The notes beneath the pieces were generated by a model. The model searched no databases. It saw only the letters and a list, made by a program, of their open reading frames with translations, and was not told the DNA's origin. A stretch of 64,000 nt of DNA from Kocuria palustris (lineage in GTDB: Bacteria > Actinomycetota > Actinomycetes > Actinomycetales > Micrococcaceae), in the NCBI RefSeq assembly GCF_007666205.1, contig NZ_VDOR01000002.1, positions 1 to 64,000 of the forward strand, written 5' to 3'. Shown in pieces: positions 34,045-43,465 of this stretch; position 1 is the stretch's first letter, and every line of letters begins with the position of its first letter. The position numbers and the translations under genes were made by a program.

Positions 34045-34908
34045 TCAGCCCCGGCTCTTCGAGGCGGTGACCCGGTTCACGATGATCAGGATGAGGCCGA
34101 GCAGGAACAGCAGGCCGCCGAGCGTGCCCAGCCCGATCGACGCCAGCGTCCCGCCGACCATGCCGCCGACGCCGGCGTCCGAGATGCGCATCTCGTCGTC
34201 CGCGACATAGGGCATGCAGCTGACGCGGTACTGGCCCTCCTCCTCCGTGGTGAAGGACCCGAGCATCCGGAAGGTCTGGTCGTCGTCCGTCATGGTCTGG
34301 CCCGAGTCGTCGGAGAGCTCGAGCTCCATCGAGTCGTAGCCCGGGGTGTAGACCGTGCACCGATCCACCGGGTCCGTGCCCGTGGAGTACACGTAGTACC
34401 GGGTCCCGTCGTCGAGCACCTGCTGGGTTCCCGACGGCGCGTTCGCGATGCTGCCGACCGAGCCGACGACGCTGGCGAAGAACACGATGATCGCGATCAG
34501 GCCGAGGGTCAGGCCGAGCAGCAGCGACGTCAGTCCGACCCACAGCGGCGGCCGTCCCCTGCCCTTCCGGCCGGTGCCGCCCTGCTGGTGGCCGCCGTAC
34601 TGCGTGCCGTACTGGCCCCCGGCGGGGGTGTACTGCGGGGTGCCGCCGCCGGCGGGGCGGTACTGGGGCGCGCCGGAGCTCTGGGCCTGCTGGCCGTACC
34701 GGTCCTGCTGGCCGGAGGCCCCCGACGGGGAGCCCCCGAAGGACGGAGCGCCGTACGACGGGGCCGCCGACGAGCCGGTGCCGCCGTTCTGATCCTGCTG
34801 CCAGCCGCCGAAGTCCGGGGCGGAGTGCTGCGAGCCGGCGCCCGAGCCGGACCCGGCGGCGCGGCCGTCGTGCGGATCGTGGGGGGAGCCGTTGATGGGT
34901 GAGCTCAC
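34045..34908 (-). CDS. Membrane protein with Pro/Gln/Gly-rich cytoplasmic tail, function unknown
   Basis: I do not recognise a family. The 287-residue protein starts with about 110 residues rich in Gly, Ser, Gln, Pro and Tyr, with loose repeats such as PQYRPAGG and PQYTPAGG. A membrane helix follows (about residues 125-150, LLLGLTLGLIAIIVFFASVV), then an extracytoplasmic domain of about 100 residues with two cysteines that could pair (VDRCTVYTPGYD, YRVSCMPYV), and a second helix near the end followed by a basic tail. The start GTG 34908 is chosen as the first codon of the coding-like stretch; the ribosome site is weak. It is divergent from ilvD. Proteins of this build in actinomycetes are often envelope sensors, but that is only an analogy. 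Confidence 0.65.
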   Translation of the reverse strand: MSSPINGSPHDPHDGRAAGSGSGAGSQHSAPDFGGWQQDQNGGTGSSAAPSYGAPSFGGSPSGASGQQDRYGQQAQSSGAPQYRPAGGGTPQYTPAGGQYGTQYGGHQQGGTGRKGRGRPPLWVGLTSLLLGLTLGLIAIIVFFASVVGSVGSIANAPSGTQQVLDDGTRYYVYSTGTDPVDRCTVYTPGYDSMELELSDDSGQTMTDDDQTFRMLGSFTTEEEGQYRVSCMPYVADDEMRISDAGVGGMVGGTLASIGLGTLGGLLFLLGLILIIVNRVTASKSRG

Positions 34909-34954
34909 GGGAGGGGCCTTTCGCGACGATGCCGATGAATGCGTCGGTGATTCG

Positions 34955-35000
34955 CGATAGAAAATACTCTGCTTCCGGGCCCCGGCAAGAGTGAGTCGGA
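34955..35000 (-). promoter_or_regulatory. Putative promoter of the Pro/Gln-rich membrane protein gene
   Basis: On the minus strand, TTGCCG is followed after 16 bases by TATTTT in an unusually AT-rich patch (around 34950-34975) of the divergent gap before ilvD. Confidence 0.4.
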
Positions 35001-35121
35001 AGATTTCTGCCCCGGGCCGTGTTGACGAGAGAATCGGAGGCCGAGCGGGTCGCCAGCGCCCGCTCCCGTTCGCATCCATCGTCCCGTCGCCGCCCCGACG
35101 ACGGCACCAGAGGAGACACCC

Positions 35122-36960
35122 GTGCCGCAGCTTCGTTCCGCCACCTCCACCACCGGCCGCAACATGTCCGGTGCCCGTGCCCTGTGGCGGGCCACGGGCA
35201 TGGGCAGCGAGGACTTCGGCAAGCCGATCGTGGCGATCGCCAACTCGTTCACCCAGTTCGTCCCGGGCCACGTGCACCTCAAGGACATGGGCCAGCTCGT
35301 GGCCCGCGCGGTCGAGCAGGCCGGCGGCGTGGCCAAGGAGTTCAACACGATCGCCGTCGACGACGGCATCGCCATGGGCCACGACGGCATGCTGTACTCC
35401 CTGCCCAGCCGCGACATCATCGCGGACTCGGTCGAGTACATGGTCAATGCGCACTGCGCCGACGCCCTCGTGTGCATCTCCAACTGCGACAAGATCACCC
35501 CGGGCATGCTCATGGCCGCGATGCGCCTGAACATCCCCACGATCTTCGTCTCGGGCGGGCCCATGGAGTCCGGCGAGGGGGTCGAGGGGGTCATCGAGCA
35601 CCGCGTGGACCTGGTGGACGCCATGGCCCTGGCGGCGGACGAGTCGGTGACCGACGATCAGCTCGCCCTGATCGAGGAGTCGGCCTGCCCCACGTGCGGC
35701 TCGTGCTCCGGGATGTTCACCGCCAACTCGATGAACTGCCTGACCGAGGCCCTGGGCCTGTCCCTCCCGGGCAACGGCACCACCCTGGCGACGCACATCA
35801 ACCGCAAGCGGCTGTTCGAGGAGGCCGGGGCGCGGATCGTGGCCTCCGCCAAGCGCTACTACGAGGACGACGACGAGTCCGTGCTGCCCCGCTCGATCGC
35901 CACCCCGGAGGCCTTCGCCAATGCGATGACCCTGGACGTGGCCATGGGCGGATCGACCAACACCGTGCTGCACATCCTGGCCGCCGCGCAGGAGGCCGAG
36001 GTCGACTTCACGATGTCGGACATCGACGCGATCTCGCGCCGCGTCCCCTGCCTGTGCAAGGTCGCGCCGAACTCCACGCAGTACCACATCGAGCACGTCC
36101 ACCGCGCCGGCGGCATCCCCGCGATCCTGGGCGAGCTGCGCCGCGGCGGGCTGCTGGACGAGAACGTGCACACCGTGCACGCGGCCACCATGGGCGAGTG
36201 GCTCGACGAGTGGGACATCCGCTCGGGGAAGGCCACCGACCAGGCCAAGCACCACTTCCTGGCCGCCCCCGGTGGGGTGCGGACCACGCAGGCGTTCTCG
36301 CAGGCCAACGAGTACGAGGACCACGACCTCGACGCCCAGGACGGCTGCATCCGCTCGGTCGAGGCCGCCTACACCAAGGAGGGCGGGCTCTGCGTGCTCT
36401 TCGGCAACATCGCCGAGGACGGCGCGATCATCAAGACCGCGGGCATCGACGAGTCTCTGTTCCACTTCAAGGGCTCGGCCTTCGTCGTGGAGTCCCAGGA
36501 CGAGGCCGTCTTCGAGATCCTGTCCAAGAACGTGACCCCCGGCGACATCGTGGTCATCCAGTACGAGGGCCCCAAGGGCGGGCCGGGCATGCAGGAGATG
36601 CTGTACCCGACCTCGTACCTCAAGGGCCTGGGCCTGGGGAAGGAGTGCGCGCTGATCACCGACGGCCGCTTCTCCGGCGGCACCTCGGGTCTGTCGATCG
36701 GGCACATCTCCCCGGAGGCCGCCGCCGGCGGCGCCGTGGGCCTGATCGAGCAGGGCGACGAGATCGAGATCGATGTGGAGAACCGCATCCTGCGCGTGAA
36801 CGTGGACGACGCCGAGCTCGCGCTCCGCCGCTCGGAGAAGGGCGAGGCGCCCTGGATACCGACCCGGCCGCGCGAGCGGAGGGTCTCCAAGGCCCTGCGG
36901 GCCTATGCGGCCATGGTGACCTCGGCCGACAAGGGCGCGGTGCGGGTGGTCGAGGACTGA
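35122..36960 (+). CDS. ilvD: Dihydroxy-acid dehydratase
   Basis: This 612-residue Fe-S dehydratase of valine, isoleucine and pantothenate synthesis matches the E. coli-type length. The cluster cysteines are seen in [13 protein letters not shown] and in [18 protein letters not shown]. The GGSTNT motif, [23 protein letters not shown] and the C-terminal GRFSGGTSG are all present. The start is GTG 35122, seven bases after AGGAG. It stands alone; the other ilv genes are not in the window. A TTGACG at 35022 might be a -35 box, but no convincing -10 follows. A hairpin terminator follows the gene. Confidence 0.96.
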   Translation: MPQLRSATSTTGRNMSGARALWRATGMGSEDFGKPIVAIANSFTQFVPGHVHLKDMGQLVARAVEQAGGVAKEFNTIAVDDGIAMGHDGMLYSLPSRDIIADSVEYMVNAHCADALVCISNCDKITPGMLMAAMRLNIPTIFVSGGPMESGEGVEGVIEHRVDLVDAMALAADESVTDDQLALIEESACPTCGSCSGMFTANSMNCLTEALGLSLPGNGTTLATHINRKRLFEEAGARIVASAKRYYEDDDESVLPRSIATPEAFANAMTLDVAMGGSTNTVLHILAAAQEAEVDFTMSDIDAISRRVPCLCKVAPNSTQYHIEHVHRAGGIPAILGELRRGGLLDENVHTVHAATMGEWLDEWDIRSGKATDQAKHHFLAAPGGVRTTQAFSQANEYEDHDLDAQDGCIRSVEAAYTKEGGLCVLFGNIAEDGAIIKTAGIDESLFHFKGSAFVVESQDEAVFEILSKNVTPGDIVVIQYEGPKGGPGMQEMLYPTSYLKGLGLGKECALITDGRFSGGTSGLSIGHISPEAAAGGAVGLIEQGDEIEIDVENRILRVNVDDAELALRRSEKGEAPWIPTRPRERRVSKALRAYAAMVTSADKGAVRVVED

Positions 36961-37000
36961 GCCTCCTCCGCTCGAGCGCCGCAGGCGGCGGGTGACACGG

Positions 37001-37028
37001 CAGCCGGGCCCCGGACGGGGCCCGGCTG
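37001..37028 (+). terminator. Hairpin terminator of ilvD
   Basis: A perfect 12-base-pair stem (37001-37012 with 37017-37028) with loop GGAC lies 40 bases after the ilvD stop and is followed by TTGT. Confidence 0.8.
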
Positions 37029-37094
37029 TTGTACATTGCTCCGACTGCTGGGAACGGCCTGGGATCGCTCCGGCAGGTTCCTAGGAGAATCGGA

Positions 37095-38588
37095 GTGGAC
37101 ATGGAGCAGCTCACCGCGCTCGTCGGCGACATCGGCAACTTCATCTGGAGCTGGATCGTCTTCATCATCCTGGTCGGCACGGGCCTCTACCTGACGATCC
37201 GCACCAGGGCCGTCCAGTGGCGGTCCGTCCCGGAGATGTTCCGGGTGCTGGGGGATCCCCCGGGCGAGGACCCCGACGGCAAGAAGTCGATCTCCTCGTT
37301 CCGCGCCTTCACCGTCTCGGCGGCCTCGCGCGTGGGCACCGGCAACATCGCCGGCGTGGCCATCGCGATCAGCGTGGGCGGGCCCGGCGCCGTCTTCTGG
37401 ATGTGGGTCATCGCCGCGATCGGCGGCGCGAGCGCTTTCGTCGAGTCCCTGCTGGGCCAGCTCTACAAGCGCAAGGGCCACACCGGCTACTACGGCGGCC
37501 CCGCCTACTACATGACCCACGGGCTCAAGAAGCACTGGATGGGCGTCCTGTTCGCCGTCATCATCACGGTCACCTACGGCTTCGTGTTCAACTCCGTGCA
37601 GTCCAACGCGATCGTCGATGCGCTGTCGAGCTCCCTCGAGATCGACCCCTCGGCCGCCGGCGCCATGCCGTTCAAGCTCATCGTCGGCGCCCTCGTGGTC
37701 GCGCTGACCGGCGTCATCATCTTCGGCGGCGCGCGCCGCATCTCGGCCGTGACGCAGGCCGTCGTGCCGTTCATGGCGATCCTCTACGTGCTGCTCGGCC
37801 TGCTGGTCGTCATCATGAACATCGGGGAGGTCCCCGGCATGATCGCCGACATCGTCCTGGGGGCCTTCGGCATCCGCGAGTTCGTGGTGGGCGGCTTCAT
37901 GGCCGTCTTCGTCCAGGGCCTGCGCCGCGGCCTGTTCTCCAACGAGGCCGGCATGGGCTCGGCGCCCAACGCCGGCGCCTCCGCCTCGGTCTCCCACCCG
38001 GCCAAGCAGGGCTATGTGCAGTCCCTCGGCGTCTACTTCGACACCTGGCTGGTCTGCTCGGTCACCGCGTTCATCGTGCTGCTGTCGAACCCGACCTTCG
38101 GCGACTCCGCCCAGGGCGCGGCCCTGACCCAGACCGCCCTCGGCGAGCAGCTGGGCACCTGGGCGGTCCACTTCCTGACCATTGCGATCTTCCTCTTCGC
38201 CTTCACCTCGGTGATCGGCAACTACTTCTACGGCGAGGCGAACATCATGTTCCTCACCGGGTCGCGCACGGCCATGAACGTCTACCGCCTCCTGGTGCTG
38301 GTCTCGGTGATGATCGGCGCGGTCGTGGCGCTGGACCTGGTCTGGGCCCTGGCCGACGTGTTCATGGCGATCATGGCCACGATCAACCTCATCGCCCTGC
38401 TGCTCCTGGCGCCCGTGGCCGTCAAGGTGCTGCGCCACTACGAGGCCCAGCGCCGCCGCGGCGAGGAGCCCACGTTCCACGCCTCGGACATCCCCGGCAT
38501 CACGGGACTGGATGCCTGGGACGGCACCGACGTGATCACGACCGGCGCGTTCTGGACCCAGCAGATGAAGCGGGTCTCGCAGCGCTGA
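37095..38588 (+). CDS. Alanine or glycine:cation symporter (AGCS family)
   Basis: This 497-residue sodium- or proton-coupled amino acid symporter has the opening GTGLYLTIRTRAVQ, the family signature RVGTGNIAGVAIAISVGGPGAVFWMW, and ending segments GSAPNAGASASVSHPAKQGYVQSLGVYFDT and TSVIGNYFYGEANI. It has about eleven membrane helices. GTG 37095 is seven bases after TAGGAG; an ATG two codons later is equally possible. The usual substrates are alanine, glycine or serine. It stands alone between two hairpin terminators, one belonging to ilvD upstream. The C-terminal 40 residues are cytoplasmic and hydrophilic. Confidence 0.92.
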   Translation: MDMEQLTALVGDIGNFIWSWIVFIILVGTGLYLTIRTRAVQWRSVPEMFRVLGDPPGEDPDGKKSISSFRAFTVSAASRVGTGNIAGVAIAISVGGPGAVFWMWVIAAIGGASAFVESLLGQLYKRKGHTGYYGGPAYYMTHGLKKHWMGVLFAVIITVTYGFVFNSVQSNAIVDALSSSLEIDPSAAGAMPFKLIVGALVVALTGVIIFGGARRISAVTQAVVPFMAILYVLLGLLVVIMNIGEVPGMIADIVLGAFGIREFVVGGFMAVFVQGLRRGLFSNEAGMGSAPNAGASASVSHPAKQGYVQSLGVYFDTWLVCSVTAFIVLLSNPTFGDSAQGAALTQTALGEQLGTWAVHFLTIAIFLFAFTSVIGNYFYGEANIMFLTGSRTAMNVYRLLVLVSVMIGAVVALDLVWALADVFMAIMATINLIALLLLAPVAVKVLRHYEAQRRRGEEPTFHASDIPGITGLDAWDGTDVITTGAFWTQQMKRVSQR

Positions 38589-38615
38589 CCGCCTGGCCGG
38601 CGACGCCCCTCGACG

Positions 38616-38657
38616 AGAGCCCGCCTCCCAGCCCTGTCGGGTCGGGAGGCGGGCTCT
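38616..38657 (+). terminator. Hairpin terminator of the AGCS symporter
   Basis: A perfect 14-base-pair stem (38616-38629 with 38644-38657) lies 28 bases after the stop. It could also serve the convergent small membrane protein gene ending at 38707. Confidence 0.75.
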
Positions 38658-38706
38658 GCGCGCGGGTCGGGCGCGGCCGCCCGGAGCCGGGCACTCCTCG
38701 GCGCTG

Positions 38707-39150
38707 TCAGGCGGTCAGCACCAGGATCTGCGGCAGCAGGCCCAGGATGACGGCCGCCATGAGCGTGAGCAGGTGCAGGATCAGGAAGACCGTCGCGGCA
38801 GTCCTGGTCCCCGAGGACGGGAAGAGCTCCTTGGGCATCCGGACGCGGGGGAACATGGCCAGGAAGGCCCCGAGGATCGCGGGCAGGCCCAGGGGCGCGA
38901 AGGCCAGGAGCATCGCGACGACGAGATCGCCCGTCCCGCTGAAGTCGGGCTCGTTCACGAGGGAGGCCGATGCGGCCGAGAAGATCAGCGTGAGCGGCGA
39001 GGCCAGCACCGCAAGGACGAAGACGACGATCGACAGCGCGAGGGCCGTCACGGCGGTGCCCGGCGTCGGCACCTGCTGGACCGGCCAGGGCGCGGCCTGC
39101 TGATAGGAGGGGACGGCGTACGGCTGGGCCTGGGGGATGTAGGGATGCAT
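38707..39150 (-). CDS. Small membrane protein, function unknown
   Basis: No family is recognised. The 147-residue protein begins with about 30 residues rich in Pro, Gln and Tyr, followed by three hydrophobic segments (about 35-58, 74-98, and 118-146). The ribosome site CAGGAG lies six bases before the ATG at 39150. It is transcribed toward the symporter, and its composition resembles the next two small membrane proteins upstream on the same strand. The upstream gap contains an AT-rich patch that may be its promoter. Confidence 0.65.
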   Translation of the reverse strand: MHPYIPQAQPYAVPSYQQAAPWPVQQVPTPGTAVTALALSIVVFVLAVLASPLTLIFSAASASLVNEPDFSGTGDLVVAMLLAFAPLGLPAILGAFLAMFPRVRMPKELFPSSGTRTAATVFLILHLLTLMAAVILGLLPQILVLTA

Positions 39151-39320
39151 CGCGGGCTCCTGAGTCGTGCGGGAGAAGGAGTTGCTGATGCAAATCTACG
39201 ACGATCCCGCATGATTTGCAAGTGTGAATACCGATCCGCGGTCGGCACCGCACCGGCCCTGGCTGCCGACGGTCCGGAGGGCGCTGCCTGAGATGCGGCA
39301 TGCGGGCGCGACGACGGGCG

Positions 39321-39704
39321 TCAGACGGTTCTCGCCAGCAGCCACAGCGCCAGCAGGCCCGTGATCATCAGCCCCGCGCCGTTCAGGACGAGCGCCGCGA
39401 TGCCGAGCGTCTTCAGGCCGGTCGACGACGGCCAGCGCAGCCCGAGCGCCGCGCTGAGCGTGCTCGCTGCGGCAGGTGCCGCCGAGAGCACCCCGAACAG
39501 GGTCGCCGTGAGTCGGCCGACCCCGGCGGCCAGCGATGCCTCCGAGGTCAGGATGAGGGCCAGGAGCCCGAAGGCCGCGGCCGCCGGCAGGAGCAGCGCC
39601 TGGAGGCCGGTGATCAGCCACGAGCAGGTGATCCACAGCGCGGCCGGGGACGGCGGCGGGGGAGCGGTCCGAGGTGCTGCGCCCGGGGGCAGGGCGGCGC
39701 TCAT
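39321..39704 (-). CDS. Small membrane protein, function unknown (second gene of a pair)
   Basis: This 127-residue protein has a Pro/Ala leader and three to four hydrophobic stretches. No family is recognised. Its ATG overlaps the stop of the preceding gene by four bases (ATGA), so the two are an operon and are probably co-translated. The codon use is ordinary for the region. Similar composition and helix layout to its neighbour suggest they could be related or form a complex. That is inference. Confidence 0.6.
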   Translation of the reverse strand: MSAALPPGAAPRTAPPPPSPAALWITCSWLITGLQALLLPAAAAFGLLALILTSEASLAAGVGRLTATLFGVLSAAPAAASTLSAALGLRWPSSTGLKTLGIAALVLNGAGLMITGLLALWLLARTV

Positions 39705-40111
39705 GACGTGGCCTCCAGCGAGGCCCGGGCCATCGCCGCGAGCCCGGAGGTCACGGACAGCACGAGCATCCCGGTGTGGCACCAGAGCAGGACGTCCCCC
39801 GCCCGTGCTGCCGGAGCCGAGCCGGCCGCACGGGCCGCAGCCCGGCCGTAGCGCGCGAAGAGCGCGCCGAACGAGGCCGGCACCCCGATCGGCAGGCACC
39901 ACCACAGCAGGATCAGCCCGATGACCGTCTTCGGGGTGCCCGGCGTGACCAGGAGCGAGCCTCCGTCCGCCGGCGGCTCCGTCAGGATCCCCCACGTGGC
40001 GGCCCCGGTGAGCAGTGCGCCCAGCAGCGCGAACGGGAGCAGCAGGCCCGCGACGGTCAGCCCCAGGGCGATCTGGCGCGAGGGGTCGGGGGTCCGTCCG
40101 GTCGCGGGCAT
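39701..40111 (-). CDS. Small membrane protein, function unknown (first gene of a pair)
   Basis: This 136-residue protein has three hydrophobic segments (about 15-38, 60-85 and 105-128) linked by short Ala/Arg-rich loops. No family is recognised. CGGAGG lies five bases before the ATG at 40111. It overlaps the following gene by four bases. A 75-base gap separates it from the sdhB-like gene, which is read in the same direction, so read-through from the sdh pair is possible. Confidence 0.6.
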   Translation of the reverse strand: MPATGRTPDPSRQIALGLTVAGLLLPFALLGALLTGAATWGILTEPPADGGSLLVTPGTPKTVIGLILLWWCLPIGVPASFGALFARYGRAAARAAGSAPAARAGDVLLWCHTGMLVLSVTSGLAAMARASLEATS

Positions 40112-40186
40112 GGCGGCCTCCGAGGCAGGGCGACGATGTGCTCCTGCAAACCTACCGGATGGGCGGGCCCGCTGGCAGACCCGGAT

Positions 40187-40882
40187 TCAGCGCCGCTGGC
40201 CGCGCAGATGCTCCCGGGCCACGGCGGACAGGTTCTCGAGCGGCAGCCCGGCCGGGCAGACCTCCGTGCAGTCGCCCAGGGTCGAGCACGGGCCGAAGCT
40301 CTCCTCCGCAGCGTCGAGCACCTTTCCGGAGCGGGCGCGGCGGTCGTCGTCGTCCTTCGTCAGCGGAGGCAGCTCGGTGAGCAGCGAGCCGACGAAGAGC
40401 TGTCCCGAGCCGTTCGGGCACGCCGCGACGCAGGCCCCGCAGCTGATGCACCCGGCCTCGGTCAGGGCCTTCATGCCCACCGGGCCGCCGGCGGCCTTGA
40501 CCACGCTGCGCAGGGCCGACTTCTTGTCCACGGACAGGTCGCGGGTCACGGGGAAGGCCTCGGCGCGCAGCGGCTCGATCCGCACGCGCTCGCCGTCGGC
40601 GAAAGCCGCGACGTGCTGGAGGCAGGAGGCCTGGTTGAGCTCGGGGCCGTGGGCGATGCCGTCGACCGTGACGCCGCACTTGCCGCACCTGCCCTCGCGG
40701 CAGCCGTCGTCGTAGGCCACCGGCTCCTCGCCGGCGGGCAGCTGATCATTGAGCAGGTCGAGCAGCTCCAGGACGGTGGTCTCGGGTGTCACCCCGCTGA
40801 CGCTGTGGGTCTCGAACCAGCCGTCGGACGCGTCGGCGGGCTGCCGCCAGACCTCGACCTGGAGGGTGCGGGTGATGCGCAT
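40187..40882 (-). CDS. sdhB: Succinate dehydrogenase/fumarate reductase iron-sulfur subunit
   Basis: This 231-residue protein has a plant-type [2Fe-2S] domain (CREGRCGKCG and a later Cys in QASCLQH) and a bacterial ferredoxin domain (CISCGACVAACPNGSG, then CSTLGDCTEVCPAGLP) for the second and third clusters. It resembles the SdhB/FrdB of b558-type actinobacterial complexes and would pass electrons between a flavoprotein and the membrane subunit. The flavoprotein gene, which normally lies directly before sdhB, is absent: only 28 bases separate this gene from sdhC. The last segment TKDDDDRRARSGKV is typical of the family. Partner and direction of catalysis are unknown. Confidence 0.87.
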   Translation of the reverse strand: MRITRTLQVEVWRQPADASDGWFETHSVSGVTPETTVLELLDLLNDQLPAGEEPVAYDDGCREGRCGKCGVTVDGIAHGPELNQASCLQHVAAFADGERVRIEPLRAEAFPVTRDLSVDKKSALRSVVKAAGGPVGMKALTEAGCISCGACVAACPNGSGQLFVGSLLTELPPLTKDDDDRRARSGKVLDAAEESFGPCSTLGDCTEVCPAGLPLENLSAVAREHLRGQRR

Positions 40883-40910
40883 GGTGCTCCTTCGATGCGA
40901 GCGCGCGTGC

Positions 40911-41699
40911 TCAGCGCACGAGCCGCAGGGTCACGGCCACGGGGATGGAGGCGTTGCCCAGGGCCACGCCGGTGCCGAGGATCCGCCCGGCGAGCTCGAA
41001 GCGCTCGCGCGTGCTGCGCTCGGCGGACAGGCCGGTGTCGTTGCCGATCTGGACCAGGCCCTGGGAGGTGTGGGCCGCCAGCGCGAGCATGGCGGCCAGG
41101 TAGAGGGCGGCCGCGGGCGGGCGGCGCAGCGAGGCCACGAGGTTGTCGTAGGCCGCGCCCGGAACGTGCCGGGCCGCAGCGGGCCGGGCGCCGAGCGTGA
41201 GATCGGCGACGTGGAAGGCCGTGAAGAGCCCCAGCACCGTGCCGGTCGAGCGCATGGAGCGCCGCAGGGTCTGCCAGGGCGTGCGGCGCCTGCCCCGGGG
41301 ACGGGGCCGCGGCCGGGCGGCAGGACGGCGCGCCGCCTGCTGCGCCCGCACGGTCAGCACGGCCGCGCAGCTCAGATGCGTCACGGCGTCGGCGGCCAGC
41401 ACGGCGCGGAAGGCCCACAGCAGCGCGCGCGGCGGCAGGATCGGGGCCCCCAGCGTCCGCAGGCCGTGCGCATAGGAGTCGAAGCGCCGTCGGCCCAGGT
41501 AGACCTGGAGGTTCCCGAGCATGTGGACCACGGTGTAGCCGGAGAGCACGGCTCCGCTCGAGGCCATGGCCAGCTTGAGGTCCGGGGTGGCGGGGAAGCG
41601 CTCGGCGGCCCGTTCGGCCTGCGTCCGCGCCGCGTCGACGACGGCGGCGACGCGGCCGGTCCGGGTGCCCGGGGCCTCGTCCTGTGCGATCTCGGTCAT
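40911..41699 (-). CDS. sdhC: Succinate dehydrogenase cytochrome b558-type membrane subunit
   Basis: This 262-residue protein has five membrane helices. Landmarks of the b558 family are MASSGAVLSGYTVVHMLGNLQVYLG, AYDNLVASLRRPPAAALYLAAMLALAAHTSQGLVQIGND, and conserved His residues in helices 1, 3 and 4 for two haems. A basic loop (RPAARPRPRPRGRRR) lies after helix 2. The ATG at 41699 is chosen as the first start in coding-like sequence. The gene is followed by sdhB without an sdhA in between. It would anchor the complex and exchange electrons with menaquinone. Confidence 0.85.
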   Translation of the reverse strand: MTEIAQDEAPGTRTGRVAAVVDAARTQAERAAERFPATPDLKLAMASSGAVLSGYTVVHMLGNLQVYLGRRRFDSYAHGLRTLGAPILPPRALLWAFRAVLAADAVTHLSCAAVLTVRAQQAARRPAARPRPRPRGRRRTPWQTLRRSMRSTGTVLGLFTAFHVADLTLGARPAAARHVPGAAYDNLVASLRRPPAAALYLAAMLALAAHTSQGLVQIGNDTGLSAERSTRERFELAGRILGTGVALGNASIPVAVTLRLVR

Positions 41700-41755
41700 G
41701 GTGGGACAGCCTATGCGGGTGGGTGGTGCCGGGACGGCCGGGCCGTGACGCCGCG

Positions 41756-43303
41756 TTACCCGGCGGCGGGATCCGGGCAGTCGAGCAGGGTGATGCGGAA
41801 GCGGGTGCCGGTGTCCCTGTCGGTCACCGTGCAGCCGTTCTTGGACAGATTGCTCAGCACGGCCTCGTGATAGCCGTTCTTCTTGTTCGAGACCACCGCC
41901 GTGGGCCCGACCGTGTCGATCTCCCACGATTCGTAGCCGGGGCGGTTGAGGCCGTAGAGGTTGTCCGCGCTGACGCGGTCCTTCTGGAGCATGGGGTCGG
42001 CGATCTCGTGCTCCGGCGGGTACGCGATCAGCACCGCGCGGGCGGCCCGGTCCATGAAGATCGCGGTGTCGGCCTGTTCCACGAGCTCGGCGGCGTCCTG
42101 GTAGTTGTCGGCCCTCTTCGCGTCGTAGGTGTTCTGCCCGAGCAGCGACGGCAGCGACAGCAGCAGCACGGCGGCCGTCAGGAGCACGATCGCCGGGAGC
42201 CATCGGACGGCGGCCAGGGACAGCGCCAGGGCCAGCACCAGGAACGGGAGGGCGTAGGTGAAGTAGCGCTCCTGGAACAGCTGCATGCCCAGCAGCTGGG
42301 CCACGAGCACGGAGGCCAGGGGGAAGACCGGGAAGGCCAGGGTCCACAGGATCGCTCGACGACCCGGCCCGCGCACCAGTCCCGCCGCGAGGATCAGCAC
42401 GATCAGGACCATGAGCCAGGGCGCGAGCTCGGCGGCCACCGCGCCCATGGGGCCGCCGCGATTGACCGGGCTGATCGGGACGGTGCTCAGCAGCCCTCGC
42501 TCCACGACCTCGCGCACCGTCAGATCGATCCAGCCGACCTGCTTGCTCTGCGACATCGCGAGCAGGCCCAGCGGGATCACCGCGACGGCGATCGCGGCCG
42601 CCGCCGCCAGGACCTGCAGGAAGGGCCGGCGGCCCCAGGTCGCGGCGCGCACGACGTACAGCACGACGGCGGAGGCGGCGTAGAGCGAGAACCCGATGGC
42701 GCAGGCCTGCAGCAGCGCGAAGCCGACAAGGTTCCCCGGGCCGCCCTTCTCGCGGAAGCGCTCGAAGAACCACAGCGCGGCGACGGAGGCGAACACCGCC
42801 ATCGCGTAGCCCCGGGCCTCCTGGCCGCTCCACGAGATGCCGGGCAGCACCGCGAAGACGAGACCCGCGCTGAGCCCGGTCGCCACGATCCGCTGCGGGA
42901 ACCAGCGCCGGGCATAGGCCATGGCCACCCGCGTGAGCAGCAGGGCGGCGAAGGTCAGGGCGAGGGCCGACGGCGCCCGCATGGCGGTCTCGGAGACCCC
43001 GAACACGGCCACCCAGGGCTGCATCACGATGTAGTAGAGCGCGTGGACGGCGTCGACGTCCCGGAGCAGGCGCAGCAGCGAGCCGAACGGACGGTCCGTC
43101 GCGGAGACGGTCGCGGCCTCGTCGAACCAGTACTGGGGGACGGAGATGCCCCAGAAGGCGACCGCCCCCGTCACCGCGGCGGCCAGCACCGCAGGCCACC
43201 ACGGCAGGGGGCGGGAGGCTGCAGGCGCCTCCGCGGCGGCAGAGCCGCTCCGTGGGGCAGGGGCGGGATCGCCCTGCACGGCGCGAGCGCTCTGAGCTGC
43301 CAT
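41756..43303 (-). CDS. GT39/PMT-like membrane glycosyltransferase or ArnT-type protein
   Basis: This 515-residue polytopic protein has about 11 hydrophobic segments. The first loop holds PQYWFDEAATVSATDRPF, the Asp-Glu pair typical of GT-C glycosyltransferases (PMT, ArnT, DUF2029-like), and HALYYIVMQPW follows. The last 120 residues form an extracytoplasmic domain with two cysteines. It probably transfers a sugar from a polyprenyl carrier to an envelope acceptor. GAGGAG precedes the ATG at 43303. It ends 56 bases before the start of sdhC and is not obviously linked to it in function. The acceptor is unknown. Confidence 0.78.
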   Translation of the reverse strand: MAAQSARAVQGDPAPAPRSGSAAAEAPAASRPLPWWPAVLAAAVTGAVAFWGISVPQYWFDEAATVSATDRPFGSLLRLLRDVDAVHALYYIVMQPWVAVFGVSETAMRAPSALALTFAALLLTRVAMAYARRWFPQRIVATGLSAGLVFAVLPGISWSGQEARGYAMAVFASVAALWFFERFREKGGPGNLVGFALLQACAIGFSLYAASAVVLYVVRAATWGRRPFLQVLAAAAAIAVAVIPLGLLAMSQSKQVGWIDLTVREVVERGLLSTVPISPVNRGGPMGAVAAELAPWLMVLIVLILAAGLVRGPGRRAILWTLAFPVFPLASVLVAQLLGMQLFQERYFTYALPFLVLALALSLAAVRWLPAIVLLTAAVLLLSLPSLLGQNTYDAKRADNYQDAAELVEQADTAIFMDRAARAVLIAYPPEHEIADPMLQKDRVSADNLYGLNRPGYESWEIDTVGPTAVVSNKKNGYHEAVLSNLSKNGCTVTDRDTGTRFRITLLDCPDPAAG

Positions 43304-43465
43304 CTGACTCCTCGATGATCCCGGGCTGCGGGCGGCGGGAACGATGCTGGGGGGTCAGCTCGTCGTCGGCCGTCCGCGACATGTCGGCCCCCAGGCTATC
43401 CCGGGGAAGCCGCCGGCAGCGGCGGGTCGACTCGGCCGGGTCCGGGCTCCGACCGGGCCGGGCCC

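Noticed and set aside
30370-34902. A 1510-codon open frame on the plus strand
   Set aside because: It is a shadow of GH15 and antisense to the kinase; no ribosome site and no recognisable domain.
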